NCBI GenBank assembly: GCA_024641925.1
Contig: JAHECB010000008.1
Coordinates: 1-40,118 of the forward strand
Reading direction: 5' to 3'
Source of the DNA: Betaproteobacteria bacterium
Lineage (GTDB): Bacteria > Pseudomonadota > Gammaproteobacteria > Burkholderiales > Burkholderiaceae_C
DNA: 40,118 nt
Shown: piece after piece, positions 8,257-17,596 of the stretch
How positions within the stretch are numbered: the first letter of the stretch is position 1
How the letters are laid out: the number at the start of each line of letters is the position of its first letter
Program-made: the position numbers and the translations under genes
Notes under the pieces: model-generated
Told to the model about the DNA's origin: nothing
The model's database searches: none
Seen by the model: only the letters and a program-made list of their open reading frames with translations

Positions 8257-9546
8257 TCAGGCCGGCGACAAGCCGCTGGGCTCGGCCGCCCGCTGCGGCG
8301 CGAACTGCAGCACGATGGCCCCCAGTCCGACCAGTAACGCGGCAAAGGCCAGCAGGGCGCCGACAAAGGGCACGCTGCCCAGCAAGGCCAGCAGCACCAG
8401 CGCCAGCAGCGTGGCGGCAATGCGCCAGCCGGTACGCGCCGCGCCTTCGGGCTTCCAGTGCAACAGTGCCCACTGGCCCAGACCCGCTGCGCTGGCCACA
8501 TAAGCCAGTGGCAGCAGCAAGAAATACAGCAGCAACGCCACCAAGGCCAATGGCGCACCGATGATGGTGACAAACAGGATCACCGCAGCAACCGGTACGC
8601 ACACCAGCGCAATGAACCCGGTCAGCAGGCTCCAGCCCGTGCGCTCGCGAAGGGTCTTGGTGACCCGCACACTGGTCGCTGGCGCAGCGGCCCATGCCAG
8701 CGCAGCGATCAACATCAGCCCGGTTGTCCACCAAGCCCCCGCCACCCAGGACATGCTGGCCCTTCGAACATGGTCGCCGTCGCGGTCGCGGCCCTTCCAG
8801 GCCTCCGGGGTGGGCATCGTCAGGCGCTCGATCGGCCCGGCCACCTGCGCCCCGGCGTCGCGCACCAGTTCACTGCCGCTTCGCCAGCGCAAGGCGCCGC
8901 CAATACGGGCCTTCGGACCCAGTTCGATGCGCCCGGCGCCCGCGTCGACATCGCCACCCACGACGGCGTCGATCAGTACCCGCCCGCCACCGACACGCAG
9001 CGAGCCCTTGACGGGGCCGCGCAGATTCACATCGCCACCGAACAGCGTGGCGTTGCCGTCAACGCGGGCGTTCGAGCCCAGTTCGACTTGCCCACCAACC
9101 GCTCGCAAGTTACGGCCCACGCTGCCGCTGATCTGCACCCGGCCACCCGCGGCATAGACGTTGCGAGCCGCAGCGGCATTCAAGCGCACCTCGCCGCCGG
9201 TGAGCACAGCATCGCCGTCTACGGGCGCGGACACCTCCAACTGGCCCGCAGCCGCCAGCAAGTCGCCCGGTGTGCGATCGGACAAGCTCAGCGACGAACC
9301 AGCCACGATGCGGTCTGCACCTGAGACCGCAACCGCGACGTCATCAGTCACGGCCGCCACGACGCCGTCGGCTGCCGCACCCGTTGCAACAGCGCTCGCC
9401 GCAGCCTCGCTGGCCGGCGCTGTCGTGCCGGTCTGCGCAAACGCCAGTGGCGCCACAAGCACACATGTCCACGCAGCCGCCGTCAGACCCTTGAAGACAT
9501 CCTGAAAGGCGCAAGTGGCTGTCATCTTCCAACCAGTCGTTGCCAT
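8257..9546 (-). CDS. Exported/membrane protein with bactofilin-like beta-helical repeats
   Basis: A 429-aa protein of unknown function. Residues 1-38 look like a Sec signal peptide ending in APLAFAQ. A low-complexity Ala-rich stretch follows. Residues about 85-235 are a ladder of short repeats of the type GxxVxGDaxxxGGxVxLxGxVxGN, typical of polymer-forming (bactofilin-like) right-handed beta-helices. The C-terminal half has about four to five hydrophobic segments (roughly 268-415) interrupted by basic loops. The architecture suggests a periplasmic repeat domain anchored to the inner membrane, unlike classical cytosolic bactofilins. ATG 9546 has a strong GGGAGG site. It may share a transcript with ppsA 117 bp downstream. 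A role in envelope shape or scaffolding is only inference. Confidence 0.8.
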   Translation of the reverse strand: MATTGWKMTATCAFQDVFKGLTAAAWTCVLVAPLAFAQTGTTAPASEAAASAVATGAAADGVVAAVTDDVAVAVSGADRIVAGSSLSLSDRTPGDLLAAAGQLEVSAPVDGDAVLTGGEVRLNAAAARNVYAAGGRVQISGSVGRNLRAVGGQVELGSNARVDGNATLFGGDVNLRGPVKGSLRVGGGRVLIDAVVGGDVDAGAGRIELGPKARIGGALRWRSGSELVRDAGAQVAGPIERLTMPTPEAWKGRDRDGDHVRRASMSWVAGAWWTTGLMLIAALAWAAAPATSVRVTKTLRERTGWSLLTGFIALVCVPVAAVILFVTIIGAPLALVALLLYFLLLPLAYVASAAGLGQWALLHWKPEGAARTGWRIAATLLALVLLALLGSVPFVGALLAFAALLVGLGAIVLQFAPQRAAEPSGLSPA

Positions 9547-9685
9547 GACCTACCTCCCCATCAAACCCACATTACGGTACGCGACGGGTTCGGTATTGCG
9601 CCGGCTCAATGCCCGGCGCCACCGCTTGCGCACGATGGGCAACGGCGCGCTTCGCTTTTGTACTGTGGCGGCAGCAGAGAGCACC

Positions 9686-9859
9686 CCACGAGACACGCTG
9701 AGTGCTGGCGACCTGTGCGACCGCAGCGATGTCGTCGCGCCACGCAATCTGCCCGTGACTGACGAACAGGGTACGTGGGTCGGCTTGGTGACACTGGAGG
9801 AACCGCTGGAAATCAGGGCCGAACAGTTGAGTGCCATTGCCCAAGCCCGCCCAGACCGA
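9686..9859 (+). pseudogene. Possible remnant of a CBS-domain protein
   Basis: A short plus-strand stretch reads GDLCDRSDVV...LPVTDEQGTWVGLVTLEEPLEIRAEQ. This resembles the second half of a CBS domain as found in site-2-protease-type membrane metallopeptidases and stress CBS proteins. Nothing convincing extends it on either side and no good start with a ribosome site precedes it, so it is probably a fossil. It could also be a chance similarity in a non-coding stretch. Confidence 0.35.
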
Positions 9860-10163
9860 ACAGCGGCAGGAACATGACCGGTGGTCATGATCGCGCCGGG
9901 CCGCCGCTGCTGGATCGACATCATGCGCAGCAGCGCTGAGGTCTGGCACTGGGGGGTTGGCCTGGGCCATCCATTTTCCGCAAAGCACAGGCTTGATGGA
10001 CGATGGACCAAGGTCCAAAACAGGGGCCGCAAGCCGTGACGCGGCTTCCTTGTTGCCCGTGCCGGGCTCGGCAGGGGAGGCTGTACCGGTTTGGGCACCT
10101 CAACCCGCATGCTCGGCGGCACAGGTGCTGCACACCCCTGAACCACGCACTTGGCTGTTTGAC

Positions 10164-10480
10164 CTGCATCCGTTGCAGATAGTCCAGCAGGCTCACGATG
10201 CGGCCACGGACAGTCCATGCCGGCTGCGCCTCGGTATCAGGCGACTGCAGTGCGCGCTGGCGGTACGGGGTGCCCCCAACGGGCAGCTCACGCGAACCGT
10301 GCGGGCCGATGTCGGTAGCGGTGCGACCGTCGATCATCTCCCGGGCCAGTTCAACCGGAAAACCGCCGCCGCTGCGTTTGGCCTGCGCCGTCAGATCCGG
10401 CGGGCTGCGTTTGAGCGCCTCGACACAGGGGCCACCAACCCGGCGCGCAGGGCAAGTACTGCTCAGGCGTCGTGCTGTGC
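10164..10480 (-). pseudogene. Cytochrome c remnant lacking heme-binding residues
   Basis: The minus strand from about 10427 reads VEALKRSPPDLTAQAKRSGG, then FPVELAREMIDGR, DIGPHGSRELPVGGTPYRQ and RGRIVSLLDYLQRMQ (ending about 10164). This is the body of a class I cytochrome c of the type with PPDLT, VIDGR, REMPxWG and LVDYLxxLQ. The CxxCH heme motif is absent: upstream of 10427 only out-of-frame scraps (EQYLPCAPG) remain, running into the stop codon of the ACP gene. The axial Met of the usual REMPxWG is Leu. There is therefore no functional heme site and no start codon. The fossil lies directly behind the ACP gene on the same strand, so it may once have been the last gene of that operon. Confidence 0.7.
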
Positions 10481-10711
10481 CGCGCAGTAGCCGATCAACT
10501 GGTCCAGCGTACGCAGTCTCGCGGCTTGCGCATCCGGGATCTCGACGCCGAGTTTCTGATGCACGGCCACCAGAAAATTCAACCAGTCGGCCGAATCCAG
10601 GTCGATCTGCTGGCGCAGCGGCAAGGTCGGGTCGATCGACGGCAAGTCGGTCTCGGGTGCGATGTCGCCCAGCGCTGCGAGCAGTTGGGTCTTGATGTCG
10701 TCAGGGTTCAT
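10463..10711 (-). CDS. Acyl carrier protein (phosphopantetheine-binding)
   Basis: An 82-aa single-domain carrier protein. The predicted phosphopantetheine attachment Ser sits in DLDSADWLNFLVAVHQKLG at the start of helix II. It has DSAD rather than the DSLD of fatty-acid AcpP, so it is a dedicated carrier rather than the housekeeping one. The ATG at 10711 overlaps the E2 stop codon (ATGA), implying translational coupling with the dehydrogenase complex. Its role beside a pyruvate-dehydrogenase-type complex and an acetate-CoA ligase is unknown; accepting an acyl group made by those enzymes is an inference. No fatty-acid or polyketide synthase gene is nearby. Confidence 0.85.
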   Translation of the reverse strand: MNPDDIKTQLLAALGDIAPETDLPSIDPTLPLRQQIDLDSADWLNFLVAVHQKLGVEIPDAQAARLRTLDQLIGYCAAQHDA

Positions 10712-12048
10712 GGCTTGTCCAGCGCCTCGGGCGCCTGCAGTTGTTCACCGATCTTGGCCAGCAGCAAGGCGCCGCGATGGCCGTCACTGGCGCGGTGGTC
10801 ACCCGCCAGTGTTGCCGTCAGTACAGGCGCCGCACGCACACTGCCGTCAAAGGCCCAGGCCCTGGCCGCAATGCGCCCGAAGCCCACCAGCGCGACCTGC
10901 GGGGGGTAGATCACACCGAAGACACTGTCGATGCTCTGCTCGCCCAGGTTGGTCACGGTGATCGTGGCGTCGGACAGCTCCGAACTGCGCAGCGAACCCG
11001 CACGTGTGCGCCTGACCAGGTCCAGCAGTGCGCGTGTGAGTGTGGCCACGTCCATGCTGTCGGCATCACGCAGCGCAGGCGCCACCAAGCCGCCCTGGCG
11101 CAGCGAGATGGCCACGCCCAGGTGAATCCCGCTGCCGGGCACAAACCGGTCTGCCTGGTAAAAGCCGTTGAACTCGGGGTAGCGTTTCAGAGCGATGGCA
11201 ACCGACTTGAGCAGCAGCGCAGCGGGCAGCAGGCGTTGCGTGGGCGCCAGGCCCTCGTTGCGGGCGGCCAGCCAGGCCGCAGCGCGTTCAAAGACGATGT
11301 TGTCGGCCAGGTAGTAATGCGGAATCTCTCGCTTGGACCGACTCATGGCGGCTGCGATGACCTGGCGCATCTGCTGCGACCGCGTCGTTGGCGCTGGCGC
11401 CAAGGCAGTCTGTGGTGGCGATGTCGTTGCGGGGGCCGCTGCCCCTGTCGGCGTTGTCTGCAACTTCGCCGGCGTGTCTGCCGCGGCCACCTGCCGTGCC
11501 GCCGCCTCGACGTCGTTCAAGGTGACCGCGCCTTCGGCGCCGCTGCCGGCGATGGCGGCCAGGGCAGCCCGGTCAATGCCCAGTTCCTGCGCCCTGCGGC
11601 GGGCGGCGGGCGACACACGCTGGCGCCCCCCGCCTGGCACCGGCGCCACACCGGCAACAGGCGCAAGCGCCATGGGCGGCGAAGGTGCAGCAGGCGCCGA
11701 GCTGGCAGGCGCAGGCGCGGCAGACGCCTGGCCGACAGGCGCCGCGGCAGCCTGCGCCTTTGGCGCCGCTTTCAATGCAGCCCACTGCTTTTCAACCGCC
11801 GCTTCGTCTTCACCCGGTGCCCGCAGCACGGCCATGGATGTACCCACCGCAATCGTCTCGCCAGGCTCGGTGATCAGGCGGTGCACAACCCCGTCTTGCC
11901 AGCACTCCACATCGATGGCGGCCTTGGCGGTATCGACCACCGCCACCACCTGCCCCTTCTTGACGGTGTCGCCGGGCTTCACCTGCCATGCCAGGAGCTT
12001 GCCCTCGTCCATGTCGGAGCCGAGCGACGGCAGGCGAAACTCGATCAT
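10708..12048 (-). CDS. Dihydrolipoamide acyltransferase (E2) of a 2-oxoacid dehydrogenase complex
   Basis: A 446-aa cytosolic enzyme that passes the acyl group from E1 through lipoyl-lysine to CoA. It has one N-terminal lipoyl domain (1-80) with the lipoylated Lys about 42 in [10 protein letters not shown]. An Ala/Pro-rich linker follows, then a peripheral subunit-binding domain (about 163-200, [16 protein letters not shown]) and the catalytic domain. The active site DHRASDG (His about 418, Asp about 422) is intact. Its start overlaps the E1beta stop by 4 bp, and its own stop overlaps the ACP start. No E3 (lipoamide dehydrogenase) gene is in the window, so E3 must come from elsewhere. Pyruvate is the likeliest substrate given the acetate-CoA ligase partner, but acetoin or branched-chain oxoacids are not excluded. 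Confidence 0.93.
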   Translation of the reverse strand: MIEFRLPSLGSDMDEGKLLAWQVKPGDTVKKGQVVAVVDTAKAAIDVECWQDGVVHRLITEPGETIAVGTSMAVLRAPGEDEAAVEKQWAALKAAPKAQAAAAPVGQASAAPAPASSAPAAPSPPMALAPVAGVAPVPGGGRQRVSPAARRRAQELGIDRAALAAIAGSGAEGAVTLNDVEAAARQVAAADTPAKLQTTPTGAAAPATTSPPQTALAPAPTTRSQQMRQVIAAAMSRSKREIPHYYLADNIVFERAAAWLAARNEGLAPTQRLLPAALLLKSVAIALKRYPEFNGFYQADRFVPGSGIHLGVAISLRQGGLVAPALRDADSMDVATLTRALLDLVRRTRAGSLRSSELSDATITVTNLGEQSIDSVFGVIYPPQVALVGFGRIAARAWAFDGSVRAAPVLTATLAGDHRASDGHRGALLLAKIGEQLQAPEALDKP

Positions 12049-13025
12049 CGGCCAGCCACCAGCGCGGTCGCCGCCGCCACGATCTTGGGAGGCAGCGGCA
12101 GCGCGGCGTCTTCCAGGTGCTTGGCGTAGGGCATGGGTACTTCTTCGCTGCAGACGCGGGCGGGCGGTGCGTCCAGGTCGTAAAACGCGTCTTCGGCCAC
12201 CCGCGCCAGAATCTCAGCGGCCAGGCTGCAGGTGCGCCAGCCTTCGTCAACCATCAGCACCCGGTGGGTCTTGCGCACGGAAGCCAGCACCGTGGCCATG
12301 TCCAGCGGTCGCAACACGCGCAGGTCGATGATTTCAGCGTCGATGTCGCTTTGCGCCAGCGACTCGGCCGCCGCCTGCACACGCGGCAGGCAACCGCCAT
12401 AGGTGACGATGGTCAGCGCCGAGCCGGGGCGCCGCACCACGGCATGTTCAATGTCCACGGCAGGGGGCGGGTCGGCCAGTTCCCCTTCCAGGTTGTAAAG
12501 CTGGGCGTGTTCGAAGATCACCACCGGGTCGGGATCTTGCAGCGCCAGCCACAGCATGCCGCGCGCGTCTTCCAGCGTGGCCGGCGCCAGCACCTTGATG
12601 CCCGGTATATGTGCGTACCAGACCTCCAGGCTGTGCGAATGCTGGGCCGCCAACTGACGCCCGGCGCCCGTGGCCATGCGGATCACGACCGGCACCGAAA
12701 ACTGCCCGCCCGACATGTGGCGCAGCGTGGCGGCGGTGTTGACGATGGCGTCCAGCGCCAGCAGGCTGAAATTGACCGTCATCACCTCGACGATGGGCCG
12801 CATGCCGCCCAGGGCCGCACCAACGCCGGCGCCTACAAAACCCAGTTCGGACAACGGTGTGTCACGAACGCGCGCTTCGCCAAACTCGTCGAGCAGGCCC
12901 TTGGTGACGGCATAACTGCCGCCGTAGCGGCCCACGTCTTCACCCATCACAAACACGCGGTCGTCGCGCTGCAGGGCTTCGCGGTGCGCAGTACGCAGTG
13001 CATCGCGGTAGCTGGTGGTCGTCAT
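12045..13025 (-). CDS. 2-oxoacid dehydrogenase E1 component, beta subunit
   Basis: A 326-aa transketolase-like subunit with the pyrimidine-binding domain first ([40 protein letters not shown]) and the transketolase C-terminal domain after about residue 190 ([16 protein letters not shown]). Together with E1alpha it forms the thiamine-diphosphate alpha2beta2 enzyme that decarboxylates the 2-oxoacid and acylates E2. Length and motifs match the PdhB/AcoB/BkdB family. It starts 58 bp after the alpha subunit ends and overlaps E2 by 4 bp. The family does not fix the substrate. Confidence 0.93.
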   Translation of the reverse strand: MTTTSYRDALRTAHREALQRDDRVFVMGEDVGRYGGSYAVTKGLLDEFGEARVRDTPLSELGFVGAGVGAALGGMRPIVEVMTVNFSLLALDAIVNTAATLRHMSGGQFSVPVVIRMATGAGRQLAAQHSHSLEVWYAHIPGIKVLAPATLEDARGMLWLALQDPDPVVIFEHAQLYNLEGELADPPPAVDIEHAVVRRPGSALTIVTYGGCLPRVQAAAESLAQSDIDAEIIDLRVLRPLDMATVLASVRKTHRVLMVDEGWRTCSLAAEILARVAEDAFYDLDAPPARVCSEEVPMPYAKHLEDAALPLPPKIVAAATALVAGR

Positions 13026-13083
13026 CGCGTTGCCTCTGGCGGTTTGCAGGCCCGGGTTGCCGAGCGTTTCTTGCCCCTGCAGT

Positions 13084-14106
13084 TCATGGCGTGGCGCCCT
13101 GCGCCGCTGCGTTCGTTGGCGGCGTGGTCACGTCCCGGGTCAGGTCTTGCACCGGCTCCAGGGTTCCGGCCTCGGCAAAGGCCACGGCGGCGTCCACTTC
13201 GGCCTCCGCCTCGCGGTCGATACGCTGGAAGTCGTCTTCGTCAAACAGGTTCTCCGCCTTCAGGCGGTTGGTCAGGCCCAGGATAGGCCCATGCTGCTTC
13301 CAGCTTTCGACCTCGGCCTTGTCACGGTAAAGCTCGGCGTCGTACATGGAATGCGCGCGAAAGCGATAGGTGTGCAGTTCCAGAAAAAACGGCGCCTGGT
13401 TTTCGCGAACCCAGGCCACGGCCTGCTGTGCGGCGTCCTGAACCGCCAGCACGTTCATGCCGTTGATATGGCCTGTGGGCAGGCCATAGCTGGCGGCCTT
13501 CTTGGTCAGATCAATCTGCGATTCACTGCGCGACAGCGCCGTGCCCATGGCGTACAGGTTGTTTTCGCAGACAAACAGCACCGGCACGCGCCACAGGGCA
13601 GCCAGGTTCAGCGACTCGTGGAAAGCACCCTCGGCCACCGCGCCTTCGCCAAAAAAGCAGGCCGTGACACAACCCGGTCGCGGCAGCAGCTTGTCGGCCA
13701 GCGCCAGCCCCACGGCCAGCGGCAAGCCGGCGCCCACGATGGCGTTGCCGCCAAAAAAACGCCGGTCACGGTCGAACAGGTGCATGGAGCCGCCGCGGCC
13801 GCGCGAACACCCTTCCTGTTTGCCAAACATCTCGGCCATGATCGCGTTCATCGACATGCCACGCAGCAAGGCGTGCCCGTGCTCGCGGTAGGTGGCCACG
13901 ATGTTGTCGTCCGGCTTCAGTTGGGGCACAACGCCGGCCGCCACCGCTTCTTCACCCACGTACAGGTGCAGGAAGCCCCGGATCTTGCCTTCGCCATACA
14001 GCTGGGCCGCACGTTCTTCAAAACGCCGGATGCGCACCATGTCGCGCACGCGCTGCAGGCAGGCATCACGACCCATCTTCTGGGGGTCGGTGGCGGCGTC
14101 GCTCAT
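13084..14106 (-). CDS. 2-oxoacid dehydrogenase E1 component, alpha subunit
   Basis: About 340 aa. The thiamine diphosphate/Mg2+ motif runs from [14 protein letters not shown] to [10 protein letters not shown], with Glu where many homologues have GDG. The substrate-channel and phosphorylation-loop region contains [10 protein letters not shown]. The chosen start, [14 protein letters not shown] at 14106, has a GAAAGG site upstream; a longer frame to 14142 adds an implausible N-terminus. The gene lies between acsA (about 100 bp gap) and E1beta (58 bp gap) in a five-gene minus-strand unit. It probably acts as a pyruvate dehydrogenase, supplying acetyl-CoA alongside the acetate-CoA ligase. Confidence 0.92.
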   Translation of the reverse strand: MSDAATDPQKMGRDACLQRVRDMVRIRRFEERAAQLYGEGKIRGFLHLYVGEEAVAAGVVPQLKPDDNIVATYREHGHALLRGMSMNAIMAEMFGKQEGCSRGRGGSMHLFDRDRRFFGGNAIVGAGLPLAVGLALADKLLPRPGCVTACFFGEGAVAEGAFHESLNLAALWRVPVLFVCENNLYAMGTALSRSESQIDLTKKAASYGLPTGHINGMNVLAVQDAAQQAVAWVRENQAPFFLELHTYRFRAHSMYDAELYRDKAEVESWKQHGPILGLTNRLKAENLFDEDDFQRIDREAEAEVDAAVAFAEAGTLEPVQDLTRDVTTPPTNAAAQGATP

Positions 14107-14206
14107 CGCAGGCCTTTCAGGTAATTGGCAGGCGCCGGCCACAGGGTGCCGGCATGCACCCGAAGCATGCGCGCGAGCAGGCCGGGCCGTCTTGCGGTTG
14201 TATCCA

Positions 14207-15997
14207 TCAGGCGCCTGACTCCAGGGTCGACGTGTCGCCCTCGGGCAGGCCCAGTTCGCGCGCCTTCAGCAGCCTGCGCATGATCTTGCCGCTGCGCGTG
14301 TGCGGCAATGTGGCCGCAAACGCTATTTCCCGTGGGGCCACGGCGGGGCCCAGGCGCTTGCGTGCATGGGCCATCAGCTCGCGCCTGAGCGCGTCGCTGG
14401 CGTCGGTGCCGGCACGCAACGCCACAAACGCCTTCACGCTTTCGCCCAGCAGCGCATCGGGCTTGCCGATGACACCGGCCTCGACCACCGCCGGGTGCTC
14501 CATCAGCACACTTTCAACCTCAAACGGGCCGATCAGGTGGCCGGCCGACTTGATCACGTCGTCGGCGCGACCGACAAACCAGTAATAGCCTTCGACGTCG
14601 CGCTTGACCAGGTCGCCGCTCAGGTACAGGTCGCCGACAAAACATTGGCGGTAGCGCTCGTCCTGGTTCAGGTAGGCGCGAAACATCGACGGCCAGCCGC
14701 GGCGCAACGCCAGTTCACCCTCAACGCCCGGCTCGTCGATGACCCTGACGCCGCCGCCGGGCAGGCGTTCAACCACACAGGCTTGCACACTGGGCAGTGG
14801 CTTGCCCATCGACCCGGGCTTGACGTCCATGGCCGCGGTGTTGGCGATCATGATGCCGCCCGTTTCGGTCTGCCACCAGTTGTCGTGGATGGGCTGCTTG
14901 AACACGTCCATGCCCCACCAGACCGCCTCGGGGTTCAGCGGTTCACCGACGCTGGCGATGAAGCGCAAGTCGGGGAAGCTGAAAGGCCTGGCCAGATCAG
15001 CGCCGTTTTTCATCAGCATGCGGATGGCCGTCGGCGCCGTGTACCAGACACTGACCTTGTGCTTTTGCAGGATGCTGTACCAGCGCTCGGCGTTGAATTC
15101 GGCCTCGTCGACCACCATGGTCACGCCATGCAGCAGCGGCGCGATGATGCCGTAGGACATGCCCGTCACCCAACCCGGGTCTGCCGTGCACCAGTAGATG
15201 TCCTCGTCGTGCAAGTCAAGCGCCACGCGCCCGGTGGCATAGTGCGCCACAGCCGCCCCATGCACGTGCATCGCACCCTTGGGCTTGCCGGTGGTGCCGC
15301 TGGTGAAATGCAGCAACGCGGGGTCGTCTTCGCCGGTTTCGACGCAGGTGAAGCTGTCAGAGGCCTCGTGCAGCAAGGCGTCGAAGTCATGCGTGCCCTG
15401 GACCGCCTCGGCGCTGCCGTTGTCGCTGCCTTCACCGATCAACAGCACATGTTCCAGCGACTCGATCTGGCTACGCACCGGCGCCACCTTGCGGCGGTAC
15501 AAGCCGCCCGTGGTGACCAGTACACGCCCTTCGCCCAGCTTCATGCGCATGGCGATCGGCTCGGGGCCGAACGCAGGAAACAACGGTGACACCACCAAGC
15601 CGGCCTTCAGGCCGCCCAGCACCGCCACGTACAGCTGCGGCAGGCGCGGGGCCAGCACAAACAGGCGGTCTCCCCGTTTCAGGCCCAGCTGCGTCACGGC
15701 GTTGGCAAAACGGTTGCTGGCCAGCATCAGTTCACGGTACGTGATGTTCTTTTCGCTGCCCGCCTCGCCCAGCCACCGGATGGCCACGCGCGCTGCCCGT
15801 TCGCCCTGGCCATGGGCATCGACCGCTGCGTAGCCGATGTTCAGGCCCCCGCCCGGCAGCCTGGGCAAAACGCGACGTGCAGCATCCCACGACAGACTGT
15901 CGGGCGACACACCCTCGTGCCAGTGCGGCAGCACACGCATGGACGGCACATCCTTGTGGATGACTTCAGCCCGCTGCAGGTTGTTGGTCTTGTCCAT
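14207..15997 (-). CDS. acsA: Acetate-CoA ligase, AcsA type (AMP-forming acyl-CoA synthetase)
   Basis: A 596-aa adenylate-forming enzyme. The P-loop is [18 protein letters not shown]. Other core motifs are [56 protein letters not shown] and the catalytic-Lys motif [13 protein letters not shown] near the C-terminus. These match AcsA of Bacillus closely in arrangement, so acetate is the most likely substrate, with propionate possible. It is the first gene of the acs-PDH-ACP operon. ATG 15997 has AAGG about 10 nt upstream. A second in-frame ATG at 15940 ([10 protein letters not shown]) follows AAGGA and would fit better if transcription starts about 41 bp from the centre of the upstream FNR box. 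Confidence 0.92.
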   Translation of the reverse strand: MDKTNNLQRAEVIHKDVPSMRVLPHWHEGVSPDSLSWDAARRVLPRLPGGGLNIGYAAVDAHGQGERAARVAIRWLGEAGSEKNITYRELMLASNRFANAVTQLGLKRGDRLFVLAPRLPQLYVAVLGGLKAGLVVSPLFPAFGPEPIAMRMKLGEGRVLVTTGGLYRRKVAPVRSQIESLEHVLLIGEGSDNGSAEAVQGTHDFDALLHEASDSFTCVETGEDDPALLHFTSGTTGKPKGAMHVHGAAVAHYATGRVALDLHDEDIYWCTADPGWVTGMSYGIIAPLLHGVTMVVDEAEFNAERWYSILQKHKVSVWYTAPTAIRMLMKNGADLARPFSFPDLRFIASVGEPLNPEAVWWGMDVFKQPIHDNWWQTETGGIMIANTAAMDVKPGSMGKPLPSVQACVVERLPGGGVRVIDEPGVEGELALRRGWPSMFRAYLNQDERYRQCFVGDLYLSGDLVKRDVEGYYWFVGRADDVIKSAGHLIGPFEVESVLMEHPAVVEAGVIGKPDALLGESVKAFVALRAGTDASDALRRELMAHARKRLGPAVAPREIAFAATLPHTRSGKIMRRLLKARELGLPEGDTSTLESGA

Positions 15998-16034
15998 GGT
16001 GTACCGACCTTAGAACCCGGCAGACTGGGCCGCG

Positions 16035-16048
16035 TTGACAGACGTCAA
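16035..16048. promoter_or_regulatory. Perfect FNR/ANR-type box upstream of acsA
   Basis: TTGACAGACGTCAA matches the FNR consensus TTGAY-N4-RTCAA at every defined position. It lies in the 85-bp gap between the host-attachment gene and acsA, centred 44 bp upstream of the annotated acsA ATG. A class II activation site (centre at -41.5) would put the transcription start near 16000. That is too close for the 15997 ATG to have a leader, but suits the downstream ATG at 15940. The alternative is a repressor site or a different spacing. Confidence 0.7.
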
Positions 16049-16082
16049 TGTCGCCTGCGATGAGGGCCGTGCTGTGCGCGCG

Positions 16083-16553
16083 TCAGGCCTTTCTGGCCAC
16101 TTTGCCGGAACCCGGAGCCAGCCGCGCGGCCAGTTCGGCTTCACCCAGCTGGGTGTAGTCGGCATCGACCGTGCGCAGCACGGCCCGGATGGCCTGGGTG
16201 CCCAGGTGCGATTTGAGCTGCCCCAGAAACGGGTTGCTGGCCACCAGGATCAGGCCAGCACACCGTTGGCTTGCCACCGCACTGTCCAGCAGTCGTGCCA
16301 CTTCACGCGCAAAGCGGTCTCGCTCACGCTGTCGCGGATCGGTGCGCGGCGCGTAGGTATTGCCCGCCGGACCAGGGCTGCCGCCTTCGGCATGCCCACC
16401 CCTGTCGTCACCCAGTGCGACGCCCTTTTGCCGGCTCTGCGGATGCACCAGGTCTGCCACGTGGTCAAACAGATGCGTCGGGCCGTCCGGTTCGTCCCGG
16501 TCTTCCAGGACCCGCGCCCGTGCTGCGTTCGCCACCACCAGCCAGTTTTTCAT
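16083..16553 (-). CDS. Host attachment family protein (COG5622-like)
   Basis: A 156-aa soluble protein that begins MKNWLVVANAARARVLED, the characteristic start of the 'protein required for attachment to host cells' family. The family-typical ending is HLGTQAIRAVLRTVDADYTQL. The middle is variable and rich in Gly and charged residues. ATG 16553 with GAGGTG seven bases before it is clearly better than the longer frame to 16685. The family name comes from a plant-associated bacterium, and the biochemical function is unknown; the fold resembles eRF1/RNase-like domains. It is on the same strand as, and 85 bp before, acsA, with its own region upstream. Confidence 0.85.
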   Translation of the reverse strand: MKNWLVVANAARARVLEDRDEPDGPTHLFDHVADLVHPQSRQKGVALGDDRGGHAEGGSPGPAGNTYAPRTDPRQRERDRFAREVARLLDSAVASQRCAGLILVASNPFLGQLKSHLGTQAIRAVLRTVDADYTQLGEAELAARLAPGSGKVARKA

Positions 16554-17025
16554 GTTCACCTCGCCGCCTTGCAGGCTGAATGCCTGCTGTATTGATTCGA
16601 TGGGCGCTGACACGGTGCAGAAACGACCCGTTTCGAGACGACCGCCTGCGTGCAGATCTGCTGCCGATGCCCTTGCAGGAAACAACGCCCTTCAACCGCA
16701 GTGCTGATTACACCGCGCCAAACCCATGATGGCCGCAGCATGCGCAGTTGGCCATTGCGCCAGATCAACGCAAGCCTGCCTTTTTCTGCACAGCATTCCA
16801 CCCGGCTGCTGACGTTGCCCTGCGGGTGGTGCATGCCGAAGCCGGTGCGCGTCAGGGCCTGTCCCGATCTATGCCCGGCCCCTATGGCCCGGCATTGCGC
16901 CTGCGCAACCCCAGCGCCGGCCCGGCAGCCAAGATGCAGCGCGTCAAATGCAAACGGCCCAGGCAACCTGCACACCGGCCCTGTGGCGCTTGAGGTTTGG
17001 ACTGACCAGCCGACAGCAGGACCTG
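16554..17025. other. Gene-free stretch, nothing recognised
   Basis: This lies between the divergent host-attachment gene and the CDP-archaeol-synthase-like gene. The open frames here show no family resemblance and lack ribosome sites. It must hold both promoters. A lone TTGAT half-site lies at about 16592, without a matching second half. Confidence 0.4.
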
Positions 17026-17517
17026 ATGGACAACCTATGGCTTTCTGTACGCCTGTTGCTGCTGCTGGCGGCGGCAAACGGCGCACCCCTTCTCGCCAAG
17101 CGACTGTTCGGCACGCGATGGTCGGCACCGCTTGACGGTGGATACCGCTTTTTCGACGGTCGCCCACTGCTGGGCCCTTCAAAAACCGTTCGCGGCTTGG
17201 TTGCCGCTGTGGCCACCAGCACGCTGCTGGCGGTTGTGCTGCAGCTACCGGCGGGCTGGGGTGCGCTGATGGGGGCTGCGGCGATGCTGGGCGATGCCTT
17301 GTCCAGTTTTGCCAAACGGCGTCTGGGCGTTGCGCCCAGCGGCCGCGCCACGGGCATCGACCAGATTCCCGAGGCACTGCTGCCCTTGCTGGTGGTGCAA
17401 CAGGCCTTCGGACTGACAGGGCTGCAAATCGTGCTGATCACGCTGGTGTTCTTTTTGCTGGAAATACCGCTGGCCCGCCTGTTTTTCCGACTCGGCGTGC
17501 GCGACCAGCCCTATTGA
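17026..17517 (+). CDS. CDP-archaeol synthase-like (CarS/DUF46) membrane protein
   Basis: A 163-aa inner-membrane protein with about four to five hydrophobic segments. The signature NGAPLLAKRLFG, the motif LDGGYRFFDGRPLLGPSKT with VRG, MLGDALSSFAKRRLG and SGRATGIDQIPEALLP fit the PF01864 (CarS) family. In archaea CarS transfers CMP to digeranylgeranylglyceryl phosphate. Bacterial members are assumed to be CDP-lipid cytidylyltransferase-like, but the substrate is not established. ATG 17026 follows AGGA. It faces the metallophosphoesterase convergently, with a hairpin between. The link to membrane lipids is shared with the cyclopropane synthase at 28502, but the two are not in one operon. Confidence 0.8.
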   Translation: MDNLWLSVRLLLLLAAANGAPLLAKRLFGTRWSAPLDGGYRFFDGRPLLGPSKTVRGLVAAVATSTLLAVVLQLPAGWGALMGAAAMLGDALSSFAKRRLGVAPSGRATGIDQIPEALLPLLVVQQAFGLTGLQIVLITLVFFLLEIPLARLFFRLGVRDQPY

Positions 17518-17596
17518 TCCGGGGCTGATGGTCGCTCGAAGCTGTTGCAGCAATACCCACGGTCGCTGCACAACAAACGCCGTCATCCCGAGCGGA

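Noticed and set aside
9596-9609. TTGCGCCGGCTCAA upstream of the bactofilin-like gene, and a similar TTGCGATGGCTCAA at 34171-34184
   Set aside because: Two mismatches from the FNR consensus each, and the second lies at the end of the P-type ATPase coding region. Expected by chance in a sequence of this size.
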